Assembly (NCBI GenBank): GCA_023423695.1
Contig: JAFAFA010000126.1
Location: 1 to 64,000 of the forward strand
Direction: 5' to 3'
Origin: Pseudomonadota bacterium
GTDB lineage: Bacteria > Pseudomonadota > Alphaproteobacteria > Azospirillales > Azospirillaceae
Length of the DNA stretch: 64,000 nt
Shown: in pieces, positions 20,601 to 27,429 of the stretch
Layout of the letters: every line of letters starts with the position of its first letter
Position numbering within the stretch: position 1 is the stretch's first letter
Notes under the pieces: generated by a model
Databases searched by the model: none
Told to the model about the DNA's origin: nothing
Seen by the model: the letters and a program-made list of their open reading frames with translations, nothing else
Translations under genes and position numbers: made by a program

Positions 20601-22354
20601 TGACGCCGACCGGCACGATGACCTACGGCTCGACCAGCCCGACCTACGGCTTCACCGCCGCCGGCTGGAAGAACGGCCAGACCGACGCCCTGCTGAACGG
20701 CCTGACCTATACAACCGATGCCACCGCGGCGTCGAACGTCAGCACCGGCTATGCCAGCACGGCGAGCGGCGGCACGCTGTCGGGTGCGGCGGCGGGGAAC
20801 TATTCCCTGAGCTACGCCACCGGCGGCTTCTCGGTGACGCCCGCCACGCTGACGGTGACCGCCGGCAACGGCACGATGGTCTATGGCGGAGCGGTTCCGA
20901 CGCTGGGCTACAGCCTGTCCGGCTGGAAGAACGGTCAGACCGACGCCCTGCTGACCGGCGTCACGGTGTCTACCGACGCCACCGCGACGTCCAACGTCGG
21001 CACCGGCTACGCCAGCATGGCGAGCGGCGGCGTGCTGTCCGGGGCGGCGGGTGGAAACTACAGCATCAATTACGTCGATGGTGCGGTGACGGTCACGCCC
21101 GCCACGCTGACAGTGCGTGCTGGCGATGGCGGCATGGTCTATGGCGACACGCCGCCGGTGCTGGGCTACACTGCATCCGGCTGGGTGAACGGGCAGGTCG
21201 GCAGCCTGCTGAGTGGCGTGACGGTTTTCGCCACTGCCTCCCCGGCCTCGAATGTCGGCACCGGCTACGCCACCGTGGCCGCCGGCGGCACGCTGTCGGG
21301 TGCGGCGGCGGGCAACTATACCCTGAGCTACGCCACCGGCGGCTTCTCGGTGACGCCCGCCACGCTGACGGTGACGCCGACCGGCACGATGACCTACGGC
21401 TCGACCAGCCCGACCTACGGCTTCACCGCCGCCGGCTGGAAGAACGGCCAGAGCGACGGCCTGTTGAGCGGCCTGTCCTACGCCACCGACGCCACCGCGA
21501 CGTCGAACGTTGGCACCGGCTATGCCAGCACGGCGAGCGGCGGCGTGCTGTCGGGCGCGGCGGCGGGCAACTACACCCTGAACTACGCCACGGGCGGCTT
21601 CTCGGTGACGCCGGCCATACTGACCGTTAGGGCCGGCGATACCGTGAAGCTATATGACGGGCTTGCCTTCAGCGGCGGTACCGCGATCAGCTATGACGGT
21701 TTCGTGAATGGCGAGACCACTGCCGTGCTGAGTGGTACCGCCCGCTTCGGCGGAAACGCCCAGGGCGCAGTGAATGCCGGTCGCTATACGGTCTCGGTTT
21801 CGGGCCTGACCTCCGGCAACTACGACATTCGATATGCTGATGGAGAACTGGTCGTCGGACGTCGCCTTCTGACAGTTGCGGCGGACGATGCGGTCCGGTT
21901 GGTCGGCGTCGCCAATCCGGCGCTGACCTATCGTGTGGTCGCGGGCGGACTGGTCGGAAACGACCGGATCGACGGCCGGCTGGACACGGCGGCGACCCCG
22001 GCTTCGGCCGCCGGTACATATGCCATCGCGCTCGGCAGCCTGGCCGTCGGCGACAATTACGACCTTCGCTTCCTGCCGGGGACGCTCACGGTTTCGCCGA
22101 AGCCGTCAGGCATTGCCGCCATCCTGCCGATGCGCATGGTCGATCCGGGACCGGCCATCCGCGTCGCGGCACCGGCCGTCGGCGGCCAGGGAATCCTGTT
22201 CAATGGAGGCGATGTGGATGATGGGGGCGGAGCCGCCGCCGGTTCCCAGGCCCGCAACGCGCAGCTGGTCTGCGCAACGGGCGAAGGCTGCGTCACCCTT
22301 CCTCATCCGGCCAACCGCTCTCTCGGGACCTACCTGACCGTGAAAGCACAATGA
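14618..22354 (+). CDS. TpsA-type exoprotein: TPS domain, GLUG repeats and MBG repeats
   Basis: This is a 2578-residue secreted exoprotein of a two-partner (type Vb) system. Residues 1-41 form a signal peptide. Residues about 42-290 are the TPS/haemagglutination-activity domain (VRIEQTSRTGIVEWQGFSVG, YLVNRAGIVVGKEGRVDTGG). The usual NPNG motif reads NRAG here. A Lys/Pro-rich linker lies around 310-350. Residues about 660-1620 contain many GLUG-type repeats (GGLIG, SYATGAVTGQG) arranged in three modules. Residues 1733-2330 hold seven near-identical MBG repeats of about 85 residues, followed by two diverged ones. The only two cysteines I see, C2552 and C2558, are 20-26 residues from the C terminus, as in surface-anchored HMW1-like adhesins. 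Its stop overlaps the tpsB start (ATGA). A role in adhesion or aggregation is inferred from the family. Confidence 0.93.
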   Translation: MEKRQFTKASLKAAGRMIGHSGLALALLNGTALSPVPPAMAGETLPVGGHFTAGTGRIEGRPDTVRIEQTSRTGIVEWQGFSVGPGKSVHVDNGTGATLNRVTGPLPSRIDGALTATGSVYLVNRAGIVVGKEGRVDTGGSFFASTHDIPDAAFATQGDRTFAGESKAAVVNVGTITSRSGDVALIARSVRNEGRIAAPNGTAALLAGYEVLAKETADGDGRFAVRVGGADTEAVNAGTIHAANAEMRANGGHLYALAGNTGGVVKATGVARKDGRIFLTAGDGGSVTVEAPVSAERRGDDAVQAAAHAAAGTGKGERPKSVRAKAEGERADAGPKNGPRAPQPPRRPGQSPERSGGDIRMSGGTVTVGAAVNAAGRNGGAGGTLVATGGAVVLTGKAALDVSGASGGTLLVGGDYQGGGNPATRSLAESVATARSVTVAEGARLSADGTAGRGGRIVVWSDGDTRFAGAVSARGTAGGGDAEVSGKARLAFTGTADLSGGTGGFGTLLLDPYNLTIADAADAGLSGFAANADDSVLNTGTLAAALATANVVVTTGSSGTQAGDITVAAPVTWNSGSTLMLSAARDVVMNASLTGGTGAKAILRADSAGTGTGTVRVAEGVTAMATGGVSVFYNPTSYTVPSGYSALAGTGTAVTAYMLVNSVENLQAVGGNLSGAYALGRDIDAGATFLWNQGAGFNPLGSAATPFTGLFDGQDHSVTGLVINRPQSDDVGLFGVVGAGGVVRDVRLLGGRVVGANRVGALAGTSAGTVNWASATGPVTGNGGMVGGLVGKSTGAIGQSFATGAVSGQGNAVGGLIGESDGPVTQVYASGAVSGQAGAAGGLIGRMAGGSLSEAYALGAVTAQGAKAGGLAGEVADAVTIAQTYATGAVTAASEAGGLIGANGGAVTLSYWDTQSTGKAAGVGGGNTTGMTGLTTAQARTTNSYNWDTIYTWFMGRRASRADIRPIGMWEMARAKTDGSRTITNLHQLQLIARHIAFGNITTYRLGVDIDASETAGTAPSGIWSTLGLVMLGDGAVPFSGVFDGQGHVIRQLFINRTDTLDGVGLFARVVGQGPFGGSVDQKAQILNLGIVGGSINGLYNTGSIAGEALYADIINSYADVSVSGRYSVGGLVGNVGIGSLILQSHASGNVAATVDTDSSVGGLVGVISESIVRQSYATGTVSGQGTVGGFVGSVGVGTVIDRAYATGAVTGQASGVGGFAGYIYASDTAARTPSIAQSYATGAVTGQGDGVGGLIGQIVTSPGFVTPPTITQSYATGRVTGQGSGVGGFIGTNTAATITNSYWDVETTGQAAGAGSGGTDGLSALTTAQARQSASYAGWDFAADWYQTADLRPIGRWEAAQAGSDGVATIVNAHQLQLAGLTLSGSYRLAGDLDAAATAGTDAAGIWGSGGFAPLGRDGVGFTGRFDGRGHAITGLTVNRPQTDDVGLFGVVGAGGAVSNLALTGASSLTGGNNVGSIAGRNAGTITQSYSTAAVIGQGQSSGGLAGVNSGTIGQSYAGGTVTGQDRAGGLVGTNVGTILQTYATGAVTAQGSAAGGLAGRNDAAGTIGQSHAGGVVTAQSGAGGLVGANAGAVASSYWDTDGSGQAAATGSGDATGMTGLSAAAMRDAASFAGFDAAVWAPAGAGAAPRLFGVSGVVGVTHGIVYGDDPAATPLTLRGASVWNSVDGLVSSGMAATMNAGAYANALDVSSVSGTFTGGAAARVVNLGGTVTPATLTVTAGNGTMVYGGTVPTLSYSLSGWKNGQTDALLTGVTVSTDATAASNVGTGYASMASGGTLSGAAAGNYTLSYANGGFSVTPASLTVTPTGTMTYGSASPTYGFTAAGWKNGQSDALLSGLSYTTDATATSNVGTGYASTASGGTLSGAAAGNYTLSYATGSFSVTPATLTVTPTGTMTYGSTSPTYGFIAAGWKNGQTDALLNGLSYATDATAASNVSTGYASTASGGTLSGAAAGNYTLSYATGGFSVTPASLTVTPTGTMTYGSTSPTYGFTAAGWKNGQTDALLNGLTYTTDATAASNVSTGYASTASGGTLSGAAAGNYSLSYATGGFSVTPATLTVTAGNGTMVYGGAVPTLGYSLSGWKNGQTDALLTGVTVSTDATATSNVGTGYASMASGGVLSGAAGGNYSINYVDGAVTVTPATLTVRAGDGGMVYGDTPPVLGYTASGWVNGQVGSLLSGVTVFATASPASNVGTGYATVAAGGTLSGAAAGNYTLSYATGGFSVTPATLTVTPTGTMTYGSTSPTYGFTAAGWKNGQSDGLLSGLSYATDATATSNVGTGYASTASGGVLSGAAAGNYTLNYATGGFSVTPAILTVRAGDTVKLYDGLAFSGGTAISYDGFVNGETTAVLSGTARFGGNAQGAVNAGRYTVSVSGLTSGNYDIRYADGELVVGRRLLTVAADDAVRLVGVANPALTYRVVAGGLVGNDRIDGRLDTAATPASAAGTYAIALGSLAVGDNYDLRFLPGTLTVSPKPSGIAAILPMRMVDPGPAIRVAAPAVGGQGILFNGGDVDDGGGAAAGSQARNAQLVCATGEGCVTLPHPANRSLGTYLTVKAQ
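16597..19500 (+). repeat. Three tandem GLUG modules inside tpsA
   Basis: Three modules of roughly 300-380 codons repeat the same order: a segment like YRLGVDIDAS, then F(T/S)G(L/V/R)FDGQGH, then INRPQTDDVGLFGVVGAGG, then a run of GLUG repeats. Each ends in SYWDT...TG-AAG and a TAQAR block. They begin near 16597, 17571 and 18735. The middle module, about 17430-18300, is visibly less GC-rich (for example around 17445-17475 and 17880-17960) and more divergent, suggesting exchange with an outside source. Confidence 0.8.
19814..21607 (+). repeat. Seven MBG-type coding repeats inside tpsA
   Basis: Seven direct repeats of about 255 bases encode the unit TPA(T/S)LTVTP...YG...GWKNGQ(T/S)DALL...SNVGTGYAS...GGTLSGAAAGNY. 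Several copies are almost identical at the nucleotide level (for example around 20330-20590 and 20590-20840), so copy number may change by recombination. Two further degenerate units follow to about 22090. Confidence 0.92.
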
Positions 22355-24135
22355 TGTCTCCGATGAAGTCCAGCTTTCCGGCCCGGGCCGTCCGGCGCGC
22401 CGCCCTTTGTCTGCTCGCGCTGTCCCACGCTCCCGCAGTCGCTCAATCCCTGCCGGTGGAACGGAATCCGCCGCCGGAAGCGGCACCGTCCCCCGGCGGA
22501 CTGACGATGGACCGGCCGGCTCCCGCCGCGACCGATCCGACGCCGCTCGGGGTTTCCATCCGTGCCATCCATCTGATCGGGCGCGACGACGCGGTTGCGA
22601 TGCGGACGGACGGCGAAGCGTTCGGTATCGGCCGAATCGGCATCGCCAGGACGGACGGCGCCGCGATTCCCGCAGACCAACTGCGTGCAACGATGCTCGC
22701 CTTCGTTGGCAAGCAGCTGTCCATGGCGGTGATCGCCGACATGCAGGCGGCGATCGCCGATGTCTATCGCCGGGCGGGCCGCCCTTTCGTCTCCATCAGC
22801 GTGCCACCGCAGGAGATCACTGCCGGCGTCGTCACTCTGCGGGTGATCGAATTCGGATTGGGCAGGGTGTCCGTCCAGGGAGAGGGCGGCGCACGGGATG
22901 CGGCTCTTGCCGCGCGCATCCGCGCCGCGGACGGCGAGCCCATCGAGGCGGCACGGATCGACGAGGATCTGCGCTGGCTCAACCGCTTTCCCTACCGGCA
23001 GGTGCAGGGGGTGTTCTCGCCGGGCGATGGGCTGGGCCGATCCGACCTGACGCTGGTGCTTGCGGCCCGCAGGCCTTGGCAGGTCTATGCCGGATATTCG
23101 AACACGGGAACGCGGGAAACCGACCGCAACCGCTTCTTCTTCGGCGGCGGCTTCGGCCTGCCGGGGCTGAACGACGCCTATGGCTCCTGGCAGACGACAG
23201 GGTCGCGCAACCTGTTCGGCAAGGCCGGGCGCCTGCTGCCCGGCGACGGAGACCGGGCGGACTATCTCAGCCATTCCGCCCGGTTCGTCCTGCCGACCCT
23301 CGCCCGCCAAGCGATCGAGATCAGCCCGAACTTCGTGGCAACCCGGCAAGGCAGGGACTCCGTCACGTCGGACAACAACTTTTTCGAATTGCCGCTCTAT
23401 TACCGTTCGGCCCTGTCGAACCTGCTGCCGGGCCTCTATTTCGGCGATCTCCAGGCGGGGGTGGAGGCCAAGATGCTGGACCGCCGCGTTTCCTTCGACG
23501 GCGTCGGGCTGGGCCGGTCGCGGGCGGACGTCTTCCAGATCGGGGTGGGGTGGGACGCCACATGGAGCGACGGCACCGATACCACGCTGTTCAGCGTCAT
23601 GGCGAAGCTAAATCCCGGCGGCGTTATGGCCGGCAACGACGATGCGGGATGGACCGCCTATTCGAACGGCCGGGTGCGCCACGCCAACTACGCCTATGCG
23701 ACCGCCACGGCCAGCCGGATCACCGAACTGGGCGGGGGGATCGCGCTGTCCAACGAATTGACGGTCCAGTTTGCCGGGCGGCCTTTGCCAGACACCGAAC
23801 AGATAGCGCTGGGTGGCCTTTACGCCGTGCGCGGCTACGATCTGGGAAACGGGGTTGCCGACCGCGGCGTCATCCTGCGCAACGAGCTGCGTCTGCTGGG
23901 ATTCCCTCTCGTCCGGGATGACGTGCTGCAACCTTTCGCCTTTCTCGATGGCGGCATCGGACGGGACATTGGTGGAGATCGAACCCCCCGTCTGGCCGGG
24001 ACCGGCGTCGGCGTCGACTACCGCGTTGCCGGGACAGTGACGATGAACATGACGGCTGCCGTCGCGCTGGCCCGCGAAGGAAACCGTCAGCCCAGAGACC
24101 TCGACCTGAAAGTCCGCTTTTTCGCCTCCTACTGA
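22351..24135 (+). CDS. TpsB-type outer-membrane transporter (ShlB/FhaC/HecB family)
   Basis: This 594-residue outer-membrane beta-barrel exports and activates the TpsA protein encoded just upstream. Residues 1-31 form a signal peptide ending AVAQ. POTRA-type periplasmic domains follow (ADMQAAIADVYRRAGRPFVS, ITAGVVTLRVIEFGLGRVSVQG in parts). The C-terminal half is the 16-strand barrel, with repeated aromatic strands ending RFFASY at the C terminus. The L6 loop motif VRGY is at about residues 493-496. The ATG overlaps the tpsA stop by four bases (ATGA), so the partners are translationally coupled. The tpsA-then-tpsB order is used by many TPS loci. Confidence 0.94.
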   Translation: MMSPMKSSFPARAVRRAALCLLALSHAPAVAQSLPVERNPPPEAAPSPGGLTMDRPAPAATDPTPLGVSIRAIHLIGRDDAVAMRTDGEAFGIGRIGIARTDGAAIPADQLRATMLAFVGKQLSMAVIADMQAAIADVYRRAGRPFVSISVPPQEITAGVVTLRVIEFGLGRVSVQGEGGARDAALAARIRAADGEPIEAARIDEDLRWLNRFPYRQVQGVFSPGDGLGRSDLTLVLAARRPWQVYAGYSNTGTRETDRNRFFFGGGFGLPGLNDAYGSWQTTGSRNLFGKAGRLLPGDGDRADYLSHSARFVLPTLARQAIEISPNFVATRQGRDSVTSDNNFFELPLYYRSALSNLLPGLYFGDLQAGVEAKMLDRRVSFDGVGLGRSRADVFQIGVGWDATWSDGTDTTLFSVMAKLNPGGVMAGNDDAGWTAYSNGRVRHANYAYATATASRITELGGGIALSNELTVQFAGRPLPDTEQIALGGLYAVRGYDLGNGVADRGVILRNELRLLGFPLVRDDVLQPFAFLDGGIGRDIGGDRTPRLAGTGVGVDYRVAGTVTMNMTAAVALAREGNRQPRDLDLKVRFFASY

Positions 24136-24156
24136 CCCCCATTGTCTGAGAGCAGA

Positions 24157-24705
24157 ATGACCATGATACGCCGCCAAGCCATGTTGTTCCTGGCGCTTTT
24201 CCTCTCCGTCGCCGGCAGCGCCGTGGCGCAGCAGCCGGCTTCGCCGGCGACGGCTCCGGTGCCGAACCGGACGACGGCGAATTACGATGACTGGGTGGTC
24301 CGCTGCGAAACCGGCCGTGACGGGAACCGCGACGTGAAGATTTGCGAGAATGTCCAGATGCTGGTTGGATCGGACGGTCGGATCGTCGCACAGGTCGTGA
24401 TCGGCCGGCCGGCCGGATCGGCGAACGACAGGATTTTCGTCGAGCTTCCAGCCGGCGTTTGGCTGCCGGACGGGGTGACGATCCGCATCGCGGACAAGCC
24501 GGCTGCTTCGCTGACCTTCCGCCGCTGTCTGCAATCCTGCCTTGCCGACGCCGATCTGCCCAAACCGAGCCTTGACGCTCTGGCCGGCGCCACCCAGCCG
24601 ATCAGTCTGGGCTTCTCGGAGGGCCCGGGCAAGCCTGCGACGTTTCCGCTTTCGGCGAAAGGGCTGCGGAACGCCTATGCCGCCAGCAACGCCCAGTCGA
24701 AATGA
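24157..24705 (+). CDS. IalB-like invasion-associated locus B family protein
   Basis: This 182-residue protein has a signal peptide (FLALFLSVAGSAVAQQ) and a periplasmic domain of the invasion-associated locus B family. The motif NYDDWVVRCETGRDG is followed by VKICENVQM, and a second cysteine pair lies in FRRCLQSCLADADL. The four cysteines probably form two disulfides. A TTG at 24142 and ATGs at 24157 and 24163 are in frame; 24157 has a GAG-containing site upstream. It lies 21 bases after tpsB and is probably in the same operon. The family is widespread in alphaproteobacteria, where its function is uncertain; helping secretion or folding of the exoprotein is only a guess. Confidence 0.82.
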   Translation: MTMIRRQAMLFLALFLSVAGSAVAQQPASPATAPVPNRTTANYDDWVVRCETGRDGNRDVKICENVQMLVGSDGRIVAQVVIGRPAGSANDRIFVELPAGVWLPDGVTIRIADKPAASLTFRRCLQSCLADADLPKPSLDALAGATQPISLGFSEGPGKPATFPLSAKGLRNAYAASNAQSK

Positions 24706-24757
24706 TCGATGCGGCGCGCCCGCTGAAGCCGAGCCTCCAATGCCGTACGAGGCCACT

Positions 24758-24783
24758 GAGCGGTTCCGGCAGCTTTCGCGCCA
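24758..24783 (+). repeat. Left terminal inverted repeat of the IS6-type element
   Basis: The sequence starts GAGCGGTTCCGGCAGC and matches the reverse complement of 25498-25523 at 23 of 26 positions. Confidence 0.8.
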
Positions 24784-24840
24784 GCTTGATCGAAACGGCG
24801 GGATGAACGTAGAGCGTCATCTCTCTGCACGAGGTGACCG

Positions 24841-25451
24841 ATGTACTGTCAGTACTGCTCGTCGACCGTGACCACCGAACGTCCGGACCGGGTTGCGCAC
24901 GTCTATCGACGGTTCCGCTGCCGGGAGTGCGGGCGCCAGTTCAACGAACGTACGGGCACAACACTGAACCGGCTGCAACTGCCTACGGACGTTGTCTTCC
25001 TGATCGTCCTCTGGCGCTTGCGCCTCAAGCTCAGCCTGCGCGATCTGGCGGAGAACCTGCTGTTGCGCCGACTGGTCTTCTCTCATGAGGCGGTGCGCGA
25101 GTGGGAAGCCAAGCTGACCCCAGTGCTGACGGACAGACCATCACCACCGACAAGCACGCCAGCTACCCGCCAGCCGTGAAGGAGGTGTTCTGAGACGACG
25201 TCGAGCACCGCACGTCAAAGTTCAAGAACAATCATCTGGAGCAAGATCACCGCGGGGTGAAAGGCCGCACACGCCCGATACGCGGCTTCAAGCCCACCAA
25301 CTGTGCCATCCGCTTCTGTCGGGCTCAAGATGAGGTCCGCAACTTCCTGCGCCCGGCGACCCAGCATAAGCAACACGTCCAGGCGGCGCGCTGGCGGGCG
25401 ATCCATGTCCAGCGGATCGCCGCTCTGCGCGACATGATCGCTGTTGCGTAG
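24841..25451 (+). pseudogene. IS6-family transposase remnant with internal deletion and nonsense codon
   Basis: The 5' part encodes a zinc-ribbon N terminus (MYCQYCSS, then RFRCRECGRQFNERTGT) and the helix region LSLRDLAENLLLRRLVFSHEAVREWE, in two blocks, typical of IS6-family transposases. The frame then shifts near 25130-25143. The rest, in another frame, reads TTDKHASYPPAVKEVF, a TGA at 25191, then FKNNHLEQDHRGVKGRTRP and RNFLRP. The second Asp and the Glu of the DDE triad are therefore still present, but the segment with the first Asp, about 70 residues, is missing. The gene cannot make active transposase. Confidence 0.88.
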
Positions 25452-25497
25452 TCTGCACCATCCAACTCACGGGGTTGTCTTGCCCTCATTCACCCTG

Positions 25498-25523
25498 TGG
25501 CGCGAAATCTGACAGAACCGCTC
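25498..25523 (-). repeat. Right terminal inverted repeat of the IS6-type element
   Basis: Read on the minus strand it starts GAGCGGTTCTGTCAGATT and pairs with 24758-24783. The 178 bases between this end and the tRNA contain no gene I can support. Confidence 0.8.
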
Positions 25524-25701
25524 TACAATGTGTCGCGCTCGTTGGTCGAACAGATCAAGTCGGGGAAGGTCTGGAAACACCTATTGCCGGCGGCTGCCCA
25601 GGAGGGCGCCTTCCGGCAATCGCGATGAAGGGAGTGTCCAACTTCTGTCTGACCGCAGATTGGAGCGGTTCCAGAGAAGCACCGAAACCCTTGAAAGAGA
25701 G

Positions 25702-25777
25702 TGGTGCCCAGGGACGGAGTCGAACCGCCGACACGGGGATTTTCAGTCCCCTGCTCTACCAACTGAGCTACCTGGGC
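25702..25777 (-). tRNA. tRNA-Phe (GAA)
   Basis: A 76-base tRNA is encoded on the minus strand. The acceptor strands GCCCAGG and CCTGGGC pair perfectly, followed by discriminator A and an encoded CCA (complement of 25702-25704). The D-arm is AGCTCAGTTGGTAGAGC. The anticodon stem GGGGA/TCCCC encloses CT-GAA-AA, giving anticodon GAA. The T-arm contains GGTTCGACTCC. It is downstream of a promoter-like sequence and beside yacG, as in many alphaproteobacteria. Confidence 0.98.
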
Positions 25778-25835
25778 ATCCGGCGCCGCTTGGTGGGTGA
25801 CCGTTTCGGTCGGTGCGGCGCGTCGTGTGGGGCGC

Positions 25836-25864
25836 TTTTTAGAGAGGTTCGGACGGGCTGTCCA
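25836..25864 (-). promoter_or_regulatory. Candidate sigma-70 promoter of tRNA-Phe
   Basis: On the minus strand, TGGACA (25859-25864) and TAAAAA (25836-25841) are separated by exactly 17 bases. A GC-rich discriminator (GCGCCCC) follows, typical of stringently controlled stable-RNA promoters. It lies about 60 bases upstream of the tRNA. Confidence 0.6.
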
Positions 25865-25893
25865 GAGAAAAATTCAGAAAAATTTCGACCCCC

Positions 25894-26157
25894 TTACGGC
25901 TGGTCGTCAGGGTCGGAATCACGGGTCGGAATCGGGGCTTCAGGGCCCGGAATCCGGTAGCCTTCGCCCAGCCAGCGCGACAGGTCGATGTCGGCACAGC
26001 GCTTGGAACAGAAGGGCCGAGTGGCCGGTTCGGTCGGGCGGCCGCAGATCGGGCATTGGGTGCCCTTCTCGCTGATCGGCCCCGCCTTGGCGCCGGCGTG
26101 GGAAGGCGCATGGGAATGGGAGCGCCGCTCGGCGCCGGGGAACTGGGGATCGGACAA
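25894..26157 (-). CDS. yacG: DNA gyrase inhibitor YacG (zinc-binding)
   Basis: This 87-residue protein binds zinc through two cysteine pairs (CPICGRP at about residues 35-41 and FCSKRCADIDLSRWL). It ends with the YacG-typical GEGYRIPGPE and an acidic tail. YacG proteins bind GyrB and inhibit DNA gyrase. The N-terminal 30 residues, His/Ser/Ala-rich, are an extension over the compact core seen in E. coli. The start is a TTG (26157) with GGAG about eight bases upstream. It lies 33 bases after the RNase gene in the infA-maf-RNase-yacG run. Confidence 0.93.
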   Translation of the reverse strand: MSDPQFPGAERRSHSHAPSHAGAKAGPISEKGTQCPICGRPTEPATRPFCSKRCADIDLSRWLGEGYRIPGPEAPIPTRDSDPDDQP

Positions 26158-26190
26158 GGGAAGGTCTCCGTAACGAACTGCTGTAAGCGG

Positions 26191-27429
26191 CTAGGGACGC
26201 AGCAGGGCGGCCAGCGGCGTGCCGCGGCGGGCGCGGGTCAGCTCGACCAGGCCCAGCTTCGACATCCCATAAACTTGGGTCTGCACCGGGTCGCTTTCCA
26301 CCGCATGCGACAGGGCGGCCAGCACACGCTCGGCATCGCCGCGGCCGCGCATGTTGACGAAATCCACCACAACGATGCCGCCGACATTGCGCAGGCGGAG
26401 CTGGCGGGCGATCTCCGCGGCGGCGTCGAGGTTGACGTCCACCGGGTTGCCGCGCTCCCCGGCATTGACGTCCACCACCGTCAGCGCCTCCGTCCGCTCG
26501 ATCACCAGCGAACCGCCGAGCGGCAGCGGCACCCGGACGTCCAGAAGCTCCGCAATCGCAGAGTCGAGGTCGCGCAGGTCGAACAGGCGCTGGGAGGCCC
26601 TATGGGCGGTCAGGCGGGGCAGCAGGTCGGGGGCGTGGCGGTCGCACCACCCGCGCAGGCCCGACAGCAGCGGCCCTTCTCCGACGGCGATGCCGCCGGC
26701 CGGGGCCGGGTCATCGACGATGATGGAATCGGGTGCCGCGGCGCCCTGCTCGATCAGGGCGCGGGTGGGGGCGTCGGGGCCGGGATGAAGCACGCGAGGG
26801 GCGGAGCCGGCGCGGGCGTCGTCGCGGATGGCGCGCCATTGCAGGTGCAGCGCTTCCGATTCGGCGGCTAGAAGATCGTCGGAGACCAGGGCGGCCCCGG
26901 CGCGGACGATCCAGCCGGCGCCGGTGACCAGCCCCTCGATGCGGCGGGCGAGCGCCGCACGCTCGGGGCCAGTGCCCAGGCGCTTCGACACCGCGATGTC
27001 GCGGCCGAGCGGCGCATGGACCAGGAAGCGGCCGGGCAGGGTGATGTCCATCGTCAGCGACGGCCCCTTGGCCCCCGCGGCGTCGGCCTTCACCTGCACC
27101 ACCACCGGCTGGCCGGTGCGCAGCAGCGCGCCGATGGCGGCGGGCTTCGACCCCGGACGGGGATGGGAACGCGTTTGGGGTGAGTCGTCGTCGAGGACCG
27201 GGCGGCGCACGTCGGCGGCCGGCAACAGGCCGGACAGGCCGCCGCCCAAGTCGATGAAGGCGCCGTTCAGGCCGGTGGCGATCCGCTCCACCCGGCCGAG
27301 GATGACGGCGCCCAGCAGCGACGGGCGGTCGGCATGGTCGATGTGCAGGTCGGTCAGGCGGCCGTCGGCCAGCACCGCCGTCCGCGTCAGCGGACCGTCG
27401 CGGTCGACCAGCAGCTCAAGCCTGCTCAT
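26191..27429 (-). CDS. Ribonuclease E/G family protein, short form
   Basis: This 412-residue endoribonuclease has an N-terminal S1 domain (LGAVILGRVERIATGLNGAF, then IDLGGGLSGLLP) and the RNase E/G catalytic region. The two metal-binding aspartates appear in LTVVDVNAGERG and GGIVVVDFVNMRGRGDAERV. The zinc-link CPxCxG region of RNase E/G is absent and the protein stops soon after, so it is shorter than E. coli RNase G (489 residues). It presumably processes RNA in the cytoplasm. The ATG overlaps the Maf stop by four bases (ATGA). Confidence 0.93.
   Translation of the reverse strand: MSRLELLVDRDGPLTRTAVLADGRLTDLHIDHADRPSLLGAVILGRVERIATGLNGAFIDLGGGLSGLLPAADVRRPVLDDDSPQTRSHPRPGSKPAAIGALLRTGQPVVVQVKADAAGAKGPSLTMDITLPGRFLVHAPLGRDIAVSKRLGTGPERAALARRIEGLVTGAGWIVRAGAALVSDDLLAAESEALHLQWRAIRDDARAGSAPRVLHPGPDAPTRALIEQGAAAPDSIIVDDPAPAGGIAVGEGPLLSGLRGWCDRHAPDLLPRLTAHRASQRLFDLRDLDSAIAELLDVRVPLPLGGSLVIERTEALTVVDVNAGERGNPVDVNLDAAAEIARQLRLRNVGGIVVVDFVNMRGRGDAERVLAALSHAVESDPVQTQVYGMSKLGLVELTRARRGTPLAALLRP

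Larger units (their letters stand above)
24758..25523 (+). mobile_element. Decayed IS6-type insertion sequence
   Basis: A 766-base element is bounded by imperfect 26-bp terminal inverted repeats (24758-24783 and 25498-25523) with 23 of 26 positions matching. The outer ends read GAGCGGTTC on both sides. It contains one broken transposase gene. I see no target duplication (the 8 bases outside each end differ), which fits an old or rearranged insertion. It lies between the two-partner secretion locus and tRNA-Phe. Confidence 0.8.

Noticed and set aside
19814..21607. Possible CRISPR-like array because of regular repeats.
   Set aside because: The repeats are about 255 bases, lie in frame in tpsA and encode MBG domains with no spacers.
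24142..24156. TTG start for the IalB-like gene.
   Set aside because: It adds a short extension before the signal peptide, lies only seven bases after the tpsB stop, and has no ribosome-binding site.
25584..25619. Inverted repeat TTGCCGG/CCGGCAA considered as a tRNA terminator or attachment site.
   Set aside because: It is short with a long internal region and no T tract. No integrase or repeat of the tRNA end is present.
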